Shown: positions 1 through 9,242 of the stretch, in pieces
Layout of the letters: each line of letters starts with the position of its first letter
Position numbering within the stretch: the stretch's first letter is position 1
NCBI GenBank assembly: GCA_009993635.1
Contig: JAACTC010000009.1
Span: forward strand, 1-64,000
Length of the DNA: 64,000 nucleotides
Source: Erythrobacter sp.
Lineage (GTDB): Bacteria > Pseudomonadota > Alphaproteobacteria > Sphingomonadales > Sphingomonadaceae
Reading direction: 5' to 3'
Made by a program: the position numbers and the translations under genes
The notes under the pieces: generated by a model
Told to the model about the DNA's origin: nothing
What the model saw: the letters and a program-made list of their open reading frames with translations, nothing else
The model's database searches: none

Positions 1-190
1 AATGAACGAGTTTTGGCGCGAAGCGGATGTCATCGGCTCAGCAGAGCCGAAATCTCCCAATGGTTACAGTGCCCACCATTACCATGTCGGGCGCGCCAGT
101 TTCTTCCAACGATCCGAAATCGGTCGTCGTCGGCCCGGCCGTCTTGCCGGGGTTGCATATCCAGCGATTTGCGAACCCCGACCGCGAGGA

Positions 191-709
191 TCAGTCCTTG
201 TAGCGCATCTTGATGGTGAGGTTGGTCACGCCCGGCCCGGCGTAGAAGCCCGCCTTGTCGACCGAAGGCGGCCGCGGGATGCCGAGGAAGCTGCCGATCG
301 TCGGGTTGTTCGACATGCCTGCGCCATCGGTAGAGAAATCGGTTTCGCGGTTGCCGTTGATGTCGTGCTGCACCGCAATCGCGTAGTTTCCGGCGCTGGG
401 CACGGGAATGCACACGGTCATCGATCCGGCGCGCGGAGATGCGTCGAGGCGCGAAAGGTAGCGTTTCGATTTCAGCCAGTCGGAGCGCGAGGCACGATAG
501 GTCCGCACGAACAGGTTGCCACTGCCCGACCTCAGCCCGTCGATCCTGACGCGCACGGCCGGGCCTGCGCCGCTGCCGCACTTGCTCATGTCGTTGCCGA
601 TCACCTGGCCGTAGCGATCCGCCTGGGCCGAGGCCGGCGCTAGCGAGAGGCCGCAAAGCGCGGCGATCGCGGCGGCGCGGGCGCCGTTCGAGAGAAGGTT
701 CTTCGTCAT
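191..709 (-). CDS. exported DUF2141-family protein
   Basis: The 172-aa product starts MTKNLLSNGARAAAIAALCG, a signal peptide ending near a SAQA cleavage site, so it is exported. The mature part carries the DUF2141 pattern: a short beta-rich domain with GSGNLFVRTYRASRS near the start, YAIAVQHDINGNRETDF in the middle and GAGMSNNP followed by a VTNLTIKMRY end. The biochemical role of DUF2141 is unknown; the DxNGN loop could bind metal, which is inference. An ATG at 709 is chosen because the signal peptide begins there and GGAT lies about 10 nt upstream; the open frame extends further upstream without coding character. It stands alone, divergent from rpe across 231 bp. Confidence 0.8.
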   Translation of the reverse strand: MTKNLLSNGARAAAIAALCGLSLAPASAQADRYGQVIGNDMSKCGSGAGPAVRVRIDGLRSGSGNLFVRTYRASRSDWLKSKRYLSRLDASPRAGSMTVCIPVPSAGNYAIAVQHDINGNRETDFSTDGAGMSNNPTIGSFLGIPRPPSVDKAGFYAGPGVTNLTIKMRYKD

Positions 710-940
710 TTCGATCATCCAAGAAAAGCATTCGGGCGCGCGGCAACCGCCAACGGGCACCCATGTTTGGCGTCTCTTGTGCGCTCCGCCCGCTGAATTG
801 GCCATGAATTGCCCCAAAACTGCGACAGGACGACGCCTTGCGGGGGAAAACGCGCCGCGCCGTGTCTCATTCCGATTCGCGATTCGCTAAGGGAGGCAAT
901 CCATCGCCGCGAGCCCTCGCCTGCAAAGTACCCCCGCGCA

Positions 941-1606
941 ATGACCACGCCGCTGATTGCCCCTTCCATCCTGTCCGCCGACTTTGCCCGGCTGGGGGAA
1001 GAGGTGCGCGCGATCGACGCGGCCGGGGCGGACTGGATCCATGTCGACGTGATGGACGGGCATTTCGTGCCCAACCTCACCATCGGCCCCGCCGTGGTGA
1101 AGGCGCTGCGCCCGCATAGCGACAAGCCGTTCGACGTCCACCTGATGGTTAGCCCGGTGGACCAGTGGCTGGAAGCCTTTGCCGATGCGGGCGCCGATCA
1201 CCTCACGATCCATCCCGAAGCGGGGCCGCATACGCACCGCACGCTGCAGACGATCCGCAAGCTGGGCAAGAAGGCGGGCATTGTCCTCAACCCCGGTACG
1301 CCCGAAAGCGTGCTCGAATACCTGATCGACATGGTCGACCTGGTGCTGGTGATGAGCGTCAATCCCGGTTTTGGCGGGCAGAGCTTCATCGACAGCCAGC
1401 TGCGCAAGATCGAGGCGATCCGCACCATGATCGACGAAACCGGGCGCGCGATCCATCTGCAGGTCGATGGCGGGGTGGATGCCGCCACCGCGCCCCGCTG
1501 CGTCGCGGCGGGGGCGGACGTTCTGGTGGCGGGTTCCGCCACCTTCAGGGGTGGGCCCGATTGCTACGCAGGCAATATTGCGGGCCTCAAGGGGAAGACG
1601 GAGTAA
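941..1606 (+). CDS. rpe: ribulose-phosphate 3-epimerase
   Basis: This 221-aa TIM-barrel enzyme interconverts ribulose 5-phosphate and xylulose 5-phosphate in the pentose phosphate pathway and the Calvin cycle. Family signatures are all present: APSILSADF at the N-terminus, the metal-binding [12 protein letters not shown] loop, [14 protein letters not shown] and the VDGGV phosphate-binding loop, with the GSATF end. Length is normal for Rpe. The start is the ATG immediately before [10 protein letters not shown]; the frame is open further upstream but has no Rpe homology. Its stop TAA overlaps the ATG of the heparinase-like gene by one base, so the two are probably cotranscribed. Confidence 0.97.
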   Translation: MTTPLIAPSILSADFARLGEEVRAIDAAGADWIHVDVMDGHFVPNLTIGPAVVKALRPHSDKPFDVHLMVSPVDQWLEAFADAGADHLTIHPEAGPHTHRTLQTIRKLGKKAGIVLNPGTPESVLEYLIDMVDLVLVMSVNPGFGGQSFIDSQLRKIEAIRTMIDETGRAIHLQVDGGVDAATAPRCVAAGADVLVAGSATFRGGPDCYAGNIAGLKGKTE

Positions 1607-3552
1607 TGGTCGATTCGATAGGGCACGATCCGGTGCGGGACGAGACAGACGAGCTGCCCGACCGTGAAGAACGCGCCGCGCGCCAGCTGATCATGACGCT
1701 GGCCAACACGCCCGAGCCGACCGCGCTTTCCGCACCCGAGGTATCCGTCGCCAAGCCGCCCGAAACCGCCACCGTAAAGTCTGCCGCGCCCGCCGCGCCC
1801 GACGCGAAGCGCAAGCCCGAGATTGAGGTCCCTGCCGCCTCGCGGGCGCTGGTGCCGCAGGAAATCGGTGCGCCGCGCGTCGGCCCGGGGGAGCGGCTGG
1901 TGCGGATCGCCTACGCCGCCGGAATTCGCGGTCGATTCCTGACCTCACCGCTGTCCAAGCCGGAAAAGCGCCGTGTGCTGTCGACGGTGAACCCGCCCCT
2001 TGCGGGGGATCGCGCCGCCGGCATGGCGCTGCGTGCGGGCCATTTTCTGGTTCACGGGGTGAAGCTGCCGATCGCGCAGCTCGAATTCGGGCCGGGCACC
2101 CGGCAGCAAGCCCCTCTGATCGAACGGCACATCCATTCCTATGCCTGGCTGCGCGACCTTGCCGGTTCCGGCGCCCGCCCGCAGGTGGAGGCGACCGCGC
2201 TGCGCATTCACCGCCTGTGGCTCGACGCGCACCCGCTGCCCGCCAAGGGGCCTGCCTGGGAAATCGAGGCGACCGCACGGCGCACGCTGGCCTGGCTGGT
2301 TCACGCGCCGCTGATCCTTTCCAACAAGGCGGTGCGCGGGCGCACGCTGGCGGCGCTGGACAAGACGGCGGACTGGCTCGACGCGATGGCCACGAAGGCG
2401 CCCGACAAGCAGGGCGAAATCCATGCCTGGGCCGCGCTGGTCGCTGCCGGGCTGCTGCTGCCCGAAGGCAAGCCCCGCCGCCTGTTCGCCGAAGCCGGTC
2501 TGGCCCGCGCGCTGGGCGATTACGTGGGCGAGGATGGCGGCGTCCAGTCGCGCAGCCCACTGGGGCAGATCGAGCTGCTCGACCTGCTGACCGAGCTCGC
2601 CGCGTGCTATGCCAGCGTGAAGAAGGATCCGCCCAAGTTCATCGCTGCCGTGTCGGAACTGATCGTGCCGCCCCTGCTGGCGGTGGTGCACGGTGAAGGC
2701 GGCCTCGGCAACTGGCAGGGCGCGGGCGCGGTGTCTTCCGACAAGGTCGCGGAAATCGTGAGCGCGAGCGGGGTGCGCACCCGCCCGCTCAAGGAACCGC
2801 GCGGCTGGGGCTACCACCGCGCCAGTGCCGGCAAGACCATCCTGCAGTTCGACGCGGCGCCGCCGCCGCTGGCGCGATACGCGCGCTCCGGCTGTGCCTC
2901 TACGCTCGCCTTCGAGCTGTCGTCGCACGGCCAGCGCATCGTGGTGAACTGCGGCGGGGCCGCGTGGGCCGGCGGGCAGGTGCCCGCGCGCATCGAACAG
3001 GGATTGCGCGCAACCGCCGCGCATTCGACGCTGGTGCTGGAAGACGTCAATTCCACCGCGATCCTGATCAAGGGCAAGCTGGGCGCAGGCGTGGGCGAGG
3101 TCGAGGTTGACCGCCGGACGATGGGCGGCGCGCGCGGCGGTGCCACTCGGATAGAGGCTTCGCACGATGGCTATGCCAGCCGCTTCGGTCTGGTCCACCG
3201 CCGGGCGCTGGTGCTGCGCGAAGACGGCACCGAACTGGCGGGCGAGGATGTGCTGTTGCCCGCGAGCAAGCGCGGCAAGCGCGGCAAGGTGGGCTACGCG
3301 ATCCGGTTCCACCTCGGCGTGGGCATCGCCGCCCGGCTTTCGGAAGATCGCAAGGGCGTGGCGCTTGCACTGGCCGACGGTTCGCACTGGCAATTCCGCG
3401 TCGCCGGTGAATATACGGGCACGCTGTCGATCGAAGACAGCCTGTTCGTCGACGGGCACGGGCGGCCGCAGCCGATCCAGCAAATCGTCCTGCAAGGCCT
3501 GACGCCCCGCAGTGGCGGCAGCTTTGCCTGGCTCTTCAAGAAGATGGGATAA
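1606..3552 (+). CDS. heparinase II/III family protein
   Basis: The 648-aa product begins with an acidic, proline/alanine-rich stretch (residues 1-95), then an alpha-helical region like the alginate-lyase toroid of heparinase II/III proteins, and a beta-rich C-terminal half (about 400-640) matching the heparinase II/III-like domain: [17 protein letters not shown], a substrate-site [12 protein letters not shown] and a [14 protein letters not shown] stretch. These proteins usually cleave acidic polysaccharides, but the substrate here cannot be told. No signal peptide is visible, unlike typical lyases, so it may act in the cytoplasm or be a non-catalytic relative. It overlaps rpe by one base and is followed 5 nt later by purH; the rpe/heparinase-like/purH order is, from memory, common in sphingomonads. 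Confidence 0.85.
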   Translation: MVDSIGHDPVRDETDELPDREERAARQLIMTLANTPEPTALSAPEVSVAKPPETATVKSAAPAAPDAKRKPEIEVPAASRALVPQEIGAPRVGPGERLVRIAYAAGIRGRFLTSPLSKPEKRRVLSTVNPPLAGDRAAGMALRAGHFLVHGVKLPIAQLEFGPGTRQQAPLIERHIHSYAWLRDLAGSGARPQVEATALRIHRLWLDAHPLPAKGPAWEIEATARRTLAWLVHAPLILSNKAVRGRTLAALDKTADWLDAMATKAPDKQGEIHAWAALVAAGLLLPEGKPRRLFAEAGLARALGDYVGEDGGVQSRSPLGQIELLDLLTELAACYASVKKDPPKFIAAVSELIVPPLLAVVHGEGGLGNWQGAGAVSSDKVAEIVSASGVRTRPLKEPRGWGYHRASAGKTILQFDAAPPPLARYARSGCASTLAFELSSHGQRIVVNCGGAAWAGGQVPARIEQGLRATAAHSTLVLEDVNSTAILIKGKLGAGVGEVEVDRRTMGGARGGATRIEASHDGYASRFGLVHRRALVLREDGTELAGEDVLLPASKRGKRGKVGYAIRFHLGVGIAARLSEDRKGVALALADGSHWQFRVAGEYTGTLSIEDSLFVDGHGRPQPIQQIVLQGLTPRSGGSFAWLFKKMG

Positions 3553-3557
3553 AAGTT

Positions 3558-5147
3558 TTGACCGACATGCCGATCCGCAGGGCCCTCCTTTCGGTTTCCG
3601 ACAAGGCGGGGCTGGCGCAGCTTGGCCGTGCTCTGGCCGATCGCGGGGTCGAACTGGTTTCCACCGGCGGCACCGCGAAGGCGCTGCGCGAGGCCGGGCT
3701 CGAAGTGCGCGACGTCTCCGACCTCACCGGTTTTCCCGAAATGATGGACGGCCGGGTGAAGACGCTGCACCCCAAGGTGCACGGCGGCCTGCTGGCGCTG
3801 CGCGACAACGACGATCACGTCGCGTCGATGGAACGGCATGACATCGGCGCGATCGATCTGGTGGTGGTCAACCTCTATCCGTTCGAGGCAACCGTCGCGA
3901 AGGGCGCGGAGCGCGACGAGATCATCGAGAATATCGATATCGGCGGGCCGAGCATGGTCCGCTCCGCCGCCAAGAACCACCAGTTCGTCACCATCGTCAC
4001 CGATCCGGAGGATTATTCCACGCTGATGGAAGAGCTGGACAGGGGCGATGGCGCGACCGGCCTCGATTTCCGCAAAGCCATGGCGGCCAAGGCATTCGCT
4101 GCCACCGCCGCGTATGATTCGATGATCAGCCAGTGGTTCGCGCTGTCCGATCAGCAGCAGCAGTTTCCCGATTATCTCTCGGTCGGCGGCAAGGCGCCCA
4201 CCGTGCTGCGCTATGGTGAGAACCCGCACCAGCAAGCGGCTCTCTACATGCCGGCAGGGCCACACGCGCAGGGCATCGCGCAGGCCGAACAGCTGCAGGG
4301 CAAGGACCTGAGCTACAACAATTACAACGATGCCGACGCCGCGCTGGAGCTGTGCGCCGAATTTGCCGGGCAGGACCCGGCGGTTGTGATCGTGAAGCAC
4401 GCCAACCCCTGCGGTGTGGCGCAGCGCGGATCGCTGATCGATGCCTGGAACGAGGCGCTGGCCTGCGATTCGGTGTCGGCCTTCGGCGGGATCGTGGCAG
4501 TGAACCGCGAACTCGATGGGGAAACCGCGCGCGCGATCTGCGAGATTTTCACCGAAGTGGTCATTGCGCCGAGCGTGAGCGACGAGGCGCGCGAGGTCTT
4601 CGCGAGCAAGAAGAACCTGCGCCTGCTGACCGTGGGCGAGCTGCCCGATCCGCGCCGCGACGGGCTGAGCGTCAAGCCGATCACCGGCGGCCTGCTGGTG
4701 CAGACGCGCGACAACGCGACGATCTCTGCCGATGATCTGAAGGTCGTCACCCAGCGCGCGCCGAGCGAGCAGGAGCTGAAAGACTGCCTGTTCGCGTGGA
4801 CCGTGGCGCGCCACGTCAAATCCAACGCGATCGTCTACGCGAAAGACGGCGCGACCGCCGGGATCGGCGCAGGCCAGATGAACCGCCGCGATTCGAGCCG
4901 GATTGCCGCACTCAAGGCGGCGGAAGCTGCAGAGAAGTACGGTTGGCCGCAGTCGCGCACGGTGGGCAGCGCGGTCGCATCCGATGCGTTCTTCCCCTTC
5001 GCGGATGGCCTGCTGGCCGCAGCGGAGGCGGGCGCGAGCGCGATCATCCAGCCGGGTGGCTCGATCCGCGACGAAGAGGTGATCGCCGCCGCCGACGAGG
5101 CCGGACTGGCGATGGTATTCACCGGAATGCGCCACTTCCGCCATTGA
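3558..5147 (+). CDS. purH: bifunctional AICAR formyltransferase / IMP cyclohydrolase
   Basis: PurH catalyses the last two steps of de novo IMP synthesis. The 529-aa length is standard. The N-terminal MGS-like cyclohydrolase domain (about 1-195) shows [40 protein letters not shown] and [16 protein letters not shown]. The C-terminal formyltransferase domain shows [41 protein letters not shown] and [12 protein letters not shown], ending in GMRHFRH. The frame opens at a TTG (3558), 5 nt after the preceding stop; an in-frame ATG at 3567 (MPIRRALLS) is an equally acceptable start. It is probably the last gene of the unit that begins with rpe. Confidence 0.97.
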   Translation: MTDMPIRRALLSVSDKAGLAQLGRALADRGVELVSTGGTAKALREAGLEVRDVSDLTGFPEMMDGRVKTLHPKVHGGLLALRDNDDHVASMERHDIGAIDLVVVNLYPFEATVAKGAERDEIIENIDIGGPSMVRSAAKNHQFVTIVTDPEDYSTLMEELDRGDGATGLDFRKAMAAKAFAATAAYDSMISQWFALSDQQQQFPDYLSVGGKAPTVLRYGENPHQQAALYMPAGPHAQGIAQAEQLQGKDLSYNNYNDADAALELCAEFAGQDPAVVIVKHANPCGVAQRGSLIDAWNEALACDSVSAFGGIVAVNRELDGETARAICEIFTEVVIAPSVSDEAREVFASKKNLRLLTVGELPDPRRDGLSVKPITGGLLVQTRDNATISADDLKVVTQRAPSEQELKDCLFAWTVARHVKSNAIVYAKDGATAGIGAGQMNRRDSSRIAALKAAEAAEKYGWPQSRTVGSAVASDAFFPFADGLLAAAEAGASAIIQPGGSIRDEEVIAAADEAGLAMVFTGMRHFRH

Positions 5148-5151
5148 TCGC

Positions 5152-5210
5152 CCTGTCAGGCTGGGCAGTAACCGACCGCGACGGTCGCTCCCTTGGTCGT
5201 ATCTGACAGG
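5152..5210. repeat. nested inverted repeats after purH
   Basis: An 8-bp perfect inverted repeat (CCTGTCAG at 5152-5159, CTGACAGG at 5203-5210) encloses a short 6-bp stem CGACCG-cga-CGGTCG at 5173-5187. This sits between the purH stop and the next small gene. No run of T follows, so it is not a clear intrinsic terminator. It could be an RNA structure or a protein site; the role is unknown. Confidence 0.35.
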
Positions 5211-5284
5211 CAAGTTCACTTTAAGGAAAGCGTTGCCACTCCATATAGGGCGCAAGAAAGACGCCATACCTTTTGGAAATCCCC

Positions 5285-5404
5285 ATGAAAATGTTCCGCT
5301 CAGACCTGTTTCGCAATTTCGGCATCGGCTTCGGCATCGTCGCCGTGACGATGGTGATGACCCGTTTCGACGGTGCCCAGGGCGTGGTCGCGATCCTTTC
5401 GTGA
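5285..5404 (+). CDS. 39-aa single-span membrane protein upstream of msrA
   Basis: A complete small ORF begins at ATG 5285 with GGAAAT 5 nt upstream. It encodes 39 residues: a charged, amphipathic start (MKMFRSDLFRNFGIGFG), one hydrophobic segment (about residues 12-25) and a short tail ending AILS. Its TGA overlaps the msrA ATG (TGATG), which argues for translation and coupling. I do not recognise the family. The context suggests a small inner-membrane protein made together with the exported MsrA; any role in methionine sulfoxide repair is inference. Confidence 0.6.
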   Translation: MKMFRSDLFRNFGIGFGIVAVTMVMTRFDGAQGVVAILS

Positions 5405-6087
5405 TGCGGCGTTTTGCCCCCACCACGCTGAGCCTGCTGGTCGCCGGTGCGCTGGCGCTCGCGGGTTGTCAGCAGGCCATGGCGGCCGAAAATCACGTCC
5501 GCGCGCCGGTCGCGCAGACGCAGGCCAAGGAACGCGGGCTGAAAACCGCGATCTTCGCCGGCGGCTGCTTCTGGGGCGTCGAGGCGGTGTTCAGCCATGT
5601 GAAGGGCGTGAAAAGCGCGGTTTCGGGCTATCACGGCGGGACCAAACGGCAGGCCGACTACAAGCTGGTTTCCAGCGGTGTGACCGATCATGCCGAAGCG
5701 GTGAAGATCACCTACGATCCTTCGCAGATCCGTTACGACCAGTTGCTGCGCATTTTCTTCTCGGTGGTCGCCGACCCGACCCTGCGCAATCGCCAGGGGC
5801 CGGACCGCGGATCGCAGTATAATGCGGAACTGGTGCCGCTTTCGGCCGAACAGACGCGTGTGGCGCGGGCCTATCTGGCACAGATGAAGCGCAGCGGCGT
5901 GTGGAACGGGCCGATCGTCACCGACGTGGTCAAGGCGCGCACGTTCTATCCGGCGGAAGACTACCACCAGAACTTCGCGCTCAAGAATCCGCAGCATGGC
6001 TATATCCAGCGGTGGGATGCGCCCAAGGTCGCCGCGCTCAAGGAATTCTACCCCGGAGTCTACCGCGCCAGCTTCCTGCGGGATTGA
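5404..6087 (+). CDS. msrA: peptide-methionine (S)-S-oxide reductase, exported lipoprotein
   Basis: MsrA reduces the S-epimer of methionine sulfoxide in proteins. The 227-aa product has the catalytic GGCFWG motif (Cys about residue 55), then GVKSAVSGYHGG, the VSSGVTDHAEAVKI segment, FFSVVADPTLRNRQGPDRG and YHQNFALKNP. The N-terminus MRRFAPTTLSLLVAGALALAGC is a lipoprotein signal with lipidated Cys at 22, so the enzyme probably works in the periplasm, bound to a membrane. The start ATG overlaps the stop of the upstream 39-aa ORF. A matching exported MsrB is encoded about 17 kb away (22964-23458), not in the same operon. Confidence 0.95.
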   Translation: MRRFAPTTLSLLVAGALALAGCQQAMAAENHVRAPVAQTQAKERGLKTAIFAGGCFWGVEAVFSHVKGVKSAVSGYHGGTKRQADYKLVSSGVTDHAEAVKITYDPSQIRYDQLLRIFFSVVADPTLRNRQGPDRGSQYNAELVPLSAEQTRVARAYLAQMKRSGVWNGPIVTDVVKARTFYPAEDYHQNFALKNPQHGYIQRWDAPKVAALKEFYPGVYRASFLRD

Positions 6088-6154
6088 CCGACCGCCGCAG
6101 GGCTCTGCCTCACCGGTCTGGAAACCGTTAGCGGGGCACGCTATCTCTGCCCGC

Positions 6155-6625
6155 ATGGCAACCGCACACACGCATTCGCACGCCGAGCATGAAGGCGACG
6201 CACTGATCGCAGAAGCCCGGCGCTCGCTCGAAAACCAGGGCGAACGCTGGACCGGGATGCGCGCCGAAGTGTTCGAGGAACTGGCGAAGCATTCGCGCCC
6301 GGTTTCGGCCTACGACATCGCGGAAAACCTCAGCAACCAGCGCGGCAGCCGCGTGGCGCCCAACAGCGTCTATCGCATCCTCGACATCTTCGTGCGCAAG
6401 AACCTGGCCAACCGGATCGAGAGCGCGAACGCGTTCCTGGTCAATTCGCACCCCGGTTGCCGGCACGATTGCATTTTCCTGATCTGCGACGATTGCGGCG
6501 GTGCGGACCATGTCGACGACGACCGGCTGACCGGCGCGCTGCGCAGCGCGGGACAGCAGGCGGGCTATTCCGACGTCCGCCCGGTGATCGAATTGCGCGG
6601 CCTGTGTGCAGAGTGCAGCAAATAG
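6155..6625 (+). CDS. zur: Fur-family zinc uptake regulator (Zur-like)
   Basis: The 156-aa protein is a Fur-family metal-dependent repressor. It has a histidine-rich start ([11 protein letters not shown]), a winged-helix domain (about 20-95, with [11 protein letters not shown] and [13 protein letters not shown]) and a C-terminal metal/dimerisation domain. Two CxxC pairs, CDDC and the terminal CAEC, form a structural zinc site, and the [19 protein letters not shown] layout resembles Zur more than Fur. Zur normally represses zinc import genes when zinc is plentiful; no znu genes lie in this window. The ATG at 6155 is preceded by msrA with a 67-bp gap. Assignment to Zur rather than another Fur relative is by motif only. 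Confidence 0.85.
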   Translation: MATAHTHSHAEHEGDALIAEARRSLENQGERWTGMRAEVFEELAKHSRPVSAYDIAENLSNQRGSRVAPNSVYRILDIFVRKNLANRIESANAFLVNSHPGCRHDCIFLICDDCGGADHVDDDRLTGALRSAGQQAGYSDVRPVIELRGLCAECSK

Positions 6626-6680
6626 CCACGCTGACTCGCTTTATCGACAGGTGCGTTTCGGCGCTGTAGGACTGCAAAGC

Positions 6681-8603
6681 ATGAACGAACGCCCCAAGAC
6701 GCCGCTGCTCGACACAATTAACCTGCCGTCGGATCTCAGAAAGCTCGAACGCGAGAAATTGCGCCAGCTGGCCGACGAATTGCGCGCCGAAATGATCGAC
6801 GCCGTCGGCACCACCGGCGGTCATCTGGGCTCGGGGCTTGGCGTGGTCGAGCTGACCGTGGCGATCCACTACATCTTCAACACGCCCGACGACCGGCTGA
6901 TCTGGGACGTCGGCCACCAGTGCTATCCGCACAAGATCCTGACCGGGCGGCGTGATCGCATCCGCACGCTGCGCCAGGGCGGTGGCTTGTCGGGCTTCAC
7001 CAAGCGCAGCGAAAGCGAATACGACCCCTTCGGCGCGGCGCATTCCTCCACCTCGATCAGCGCGGGCATCGGTTTCGCGATGGCCAACTTGCTGCAGGAC
7101 AAGCCCGGCCGCGCGATCGCGGTGATCGGCGACGGCGCGATGAGCGCAGGGATGGCCTACGAGGCGATGAACAATGCCGAACAGGCGGGTAACCGGCTGG
7201 TCGTGATCCTGAACGATAACGACATGAGCATCGCGCCGCCGGTGGGCGGGCTTTCCGCCTATCTCGCGCGCGTCGTGTCCAGCGGCGAATATCTTGGCCT
7301 GCGCAGCCTTGCGTCCAAGGTCGCAAAGAAGATGCACCGCCGCCTGCACTCCTCGCTCGGCAAGGCGGAGGAGTTTACCCGCGGCATGGTGACCGGCGGG
7401 ACCCTGTTCGAAGAACTGGGTTTCTACTATGTCGGCCCGATCGACGGCCATAATCTCGACCACCTGATCCCGGTGCTTGAGAATGTGCGCGATAGCGATC
7501 AGGGCCCGGTGCTGATCCATGTCGTGACCGAGAAGGGCAAGGGCTACAAGTTCGCCGAGGAGAGCGCGGACAAGTACCACGGCGTCTCCAAGTTCGACGT
7601 GATCACCGGCGAACAGAAGAAATCGAAGGGCGGCCCGCCCAACTACCAGAACGTGTTTGGCGAAACGCTGGCCAAGCTGGCCGAGAGCGACAAGCGCATC
7701 TGTGCGATCACCGCCGCCATGCCCAGCGGCACGGGGGTGGACAAATTCGCCCAGGCGCACCCGGAGCGCAGCTTCGATGTCGGCATTGCCGAACAGCACG
7801 GCGTGACCTTCGCCGCGGGGCTGGCCGCGCAGGGCATGCGACCCTTCGCTGCGATCTATTCGACCTTCCTCCAGCGCGCCTACGACCAGGTGGTCCACGA
7901 CGTCGCGATCCAGAACCTGCCGGTCCGCTTTGCGATCGACCGCGCCGGGCTGGTCGGCGCGGATGGCGCGACCCATGCGGGATCGTTCGACGTCACCTAC
8001 CTCGCCACGCTGCCCAATTTCGTGGTCATGGCCGCCGCCGACGAGGCCGAGTTGGCGCACATGACCTACACCGCCGCCGAATACGACGACGGCCCCATCG
8101 CCTTCCGCTATCCGCGAGGGAGCGGCACGGGCGTGGAAATGCCCGTAAAGCTCGAAAAGCTGGAGATCGGCAAGGGCCGCATCGTGAAGGAAGGCAGCAA
8201 GGTCGCCATCCTCTCGCTCGGCACGCGGCTGGGCGAGGCGCTGGAAGCCGCCGAACAGCTGGACGCCAAGGGCCTCTCCACCACGGTGGCCGACATGCGC
8301 TTCGCCAAGCCGCTCGACACCGCGCTGATCGAAAAGGCCATGCGCGAGCACGAGGTGGTGCTGACGATCGAGGAAGCCGCCATCGGCGGGCTGGGCGCGC
8401 ACGTGCTGACCTATGCCAGCGACACGGGCCTGCTCGATGAAGGCCTGAAGGTGCGCACGATGCGCCTGCCCGATATCTTCCAGGATCAGGACGACCCGAA
8501 GAAGCAGTACGACGAGGCCAGGCTTAACGCGCCCGATATCGTGGATACCGTGCTGGCCGCGCTGCGGCATAATAGCGCGGGGGTCGAAGAGGCGCGGGCG
8601 TGA
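6681..8603 (+). CDS. dxs: 1-deoxy-D-xylulose-5-phosphate synthase
   Basis: Dxs is the thiamine-diphosphate enzyme that joins pyruvate and glyceraldehyde 3-phosphate, the first step of the MEP isoprenoid pathway. The 640-aa length is typical. Visible motifs are [36 protein letters not shown], the ThDP-binding [16 protein letters not shown] with [15 protein letters not shown], then the transketolase pyrimidine domain ([29 protein letters not shown]) and a C-terminal domain with GGLGAHVL. The ATG at 6681 opens [16 protein letters not shown], the usual Dxs start. The stop overlaps the next gene's GTG. Confidence 0.98.
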   Translation: MNERPKTPLLDTINLPSDLRKLEREKLRQLADELRAEMIDAVGTTGGHLGSGLGVVELTVAIHYIFNTPDDRLIWDVGHQCYPHKILTGRRDRIRTLRQGGGLSGFTKRSESEYDPFGAAHSSTSISAGIGFAMANLLQDKPGRAIAVIGDGAMSAGMAYEAMNNAEQAGNRLVVILNDNDMSIAPPVGGLSAYLARVVSSGEYLGLRSLASKVAKKMHRRLHSSLGKAEEFTRGMVTGGTLFEELGFYYVGPIDGHNLDHLIPVLENVRDSDQGPVLIHVVTEKGKGYKFAEESADKYHGVSKFDVITGEQKKSKGGPPNYQNVFGETLAKLAESDKRICAITAAMPSGTGVDKFAQAHPERSFDVGIAEQHGVTFAAGLAAQGMRPFAAIYSTFLQRAYDQVVHDVAIQNLPVRFAIDRAGLVGADGATHAGSFDVTYLATLPNFVVMAAADEAELAHMTYTAAEYDDGPIAFRYPRGSGTGVEMPVKLEKLEIGKGRIVKEGSKVAILSLGTRLGEALEAAEQLDAKGLSTTVADMRFAKPLDTALIEKAMREHEVVLTIEEAAIGGLGAHVLTYASDTGLLDEGLKVRTMRLPDIFQDQDDPKKQYDEARLNAPDIVDTVLAALRHNSAGVEEARA

Positions 8604-9088
8604 CAAAGCTCCGAAGCATTGCCGTCCTGATGGCAACGCTTCTTCTCATCGACGCGTCGGTTTCGGCTCGAGATGTCGAAGCTTCATCCGGCGACGAGAT
8701 CATTATGAATGCCTGGTCCGATCCGACGGAGTGCAACCGGGCTAACGCCGATACTGTCTCGTTCGAGGTTCTGATGCGGAACGCCGATGCAAGAATCGGC
8801 GATTGCGTTGCGGTCGATGGGTACTGGAAAGGGCGCGCGCTGTTTGGCTCGGCTCGAAGTGCGCGTTCGGACGGTGCCCTCGTTTCCGACCGGCTTAGCG
8901 GTAAGCGGTTGGGTCTCTATGCTCAATGGGAGCTGATCGGCGATCCGCCCGGCCAACCTGAGGGCATGCGGTTCATTGGACGCGTTGGCCAATGTGAGAC
9001 GCAATGGCCGGAAGCGATAATGGTGATGGGATATTGCCATTATACCGGCGGCCCGATCCTTCTCGTTTCGGAAGCTGTCGCGACATGA
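8600..9088 (+). CDS. small exported protein of unknown function
   Basis: A 162-aa product starts at a GTG that overlaps the dxs stop (GTGA), so it is probably translated by coupling to dxs. Residues 1-23 form a signal peptide ([15 protein letters not shown]). The mature part has four cysteines ([26 protein letters not shown]) that could form two disulfides. The [16 protein letters not shown] stretch followed by GLYAQWEL resembles small OB-fold-like exported domains, but I cannot name the family. Its base composition looks less GC-rich and less codon-biased than dxs, so it may be a recent addition. Confidence 0.7.
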   Translation: MTKLRSIAVLMATLLLIDASVSARDVEASSGDEIIMNAWSDPTECNRANADTVSFEVLMRNADARIGDCVAVDGYWKGRALFGSARSARSDGALVSDRLSGKRLGLYAQWELIGDPPGQPEGMRFIGRVGQCETQWPEAIMVMGYCHYTGGPILLVSEAVAT

Positions 9089-9242
9089 GTTCCGCAGTCT
9101 AGCACTAGCTACTTCGCCGCTCCGGACCTGATCGGGGGCCCCGCTTTTCTCCGTGGCGCGCAGACTGGCAGCGGCACCCCCGCTTGCGCCCCTCCGCGCC
9201 CTTCGCAGGGAACAATGCTGTTCGAAAGCGGTATCCCTCAGG

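Noticed and set aside
1-190. A gene at the left edge
   Set aside because: Open frames here are shadows that run on through the DUF2141 gene; only a small GGCTC/GAGCC stem near 35-49 is visible, with no T-run and no recognisable motif.
6441-8636. A 731-codon antisense frame over zur and dxs
   Set aside because: It has no domain motifs and is explained by the third-position GC bias of dxs.
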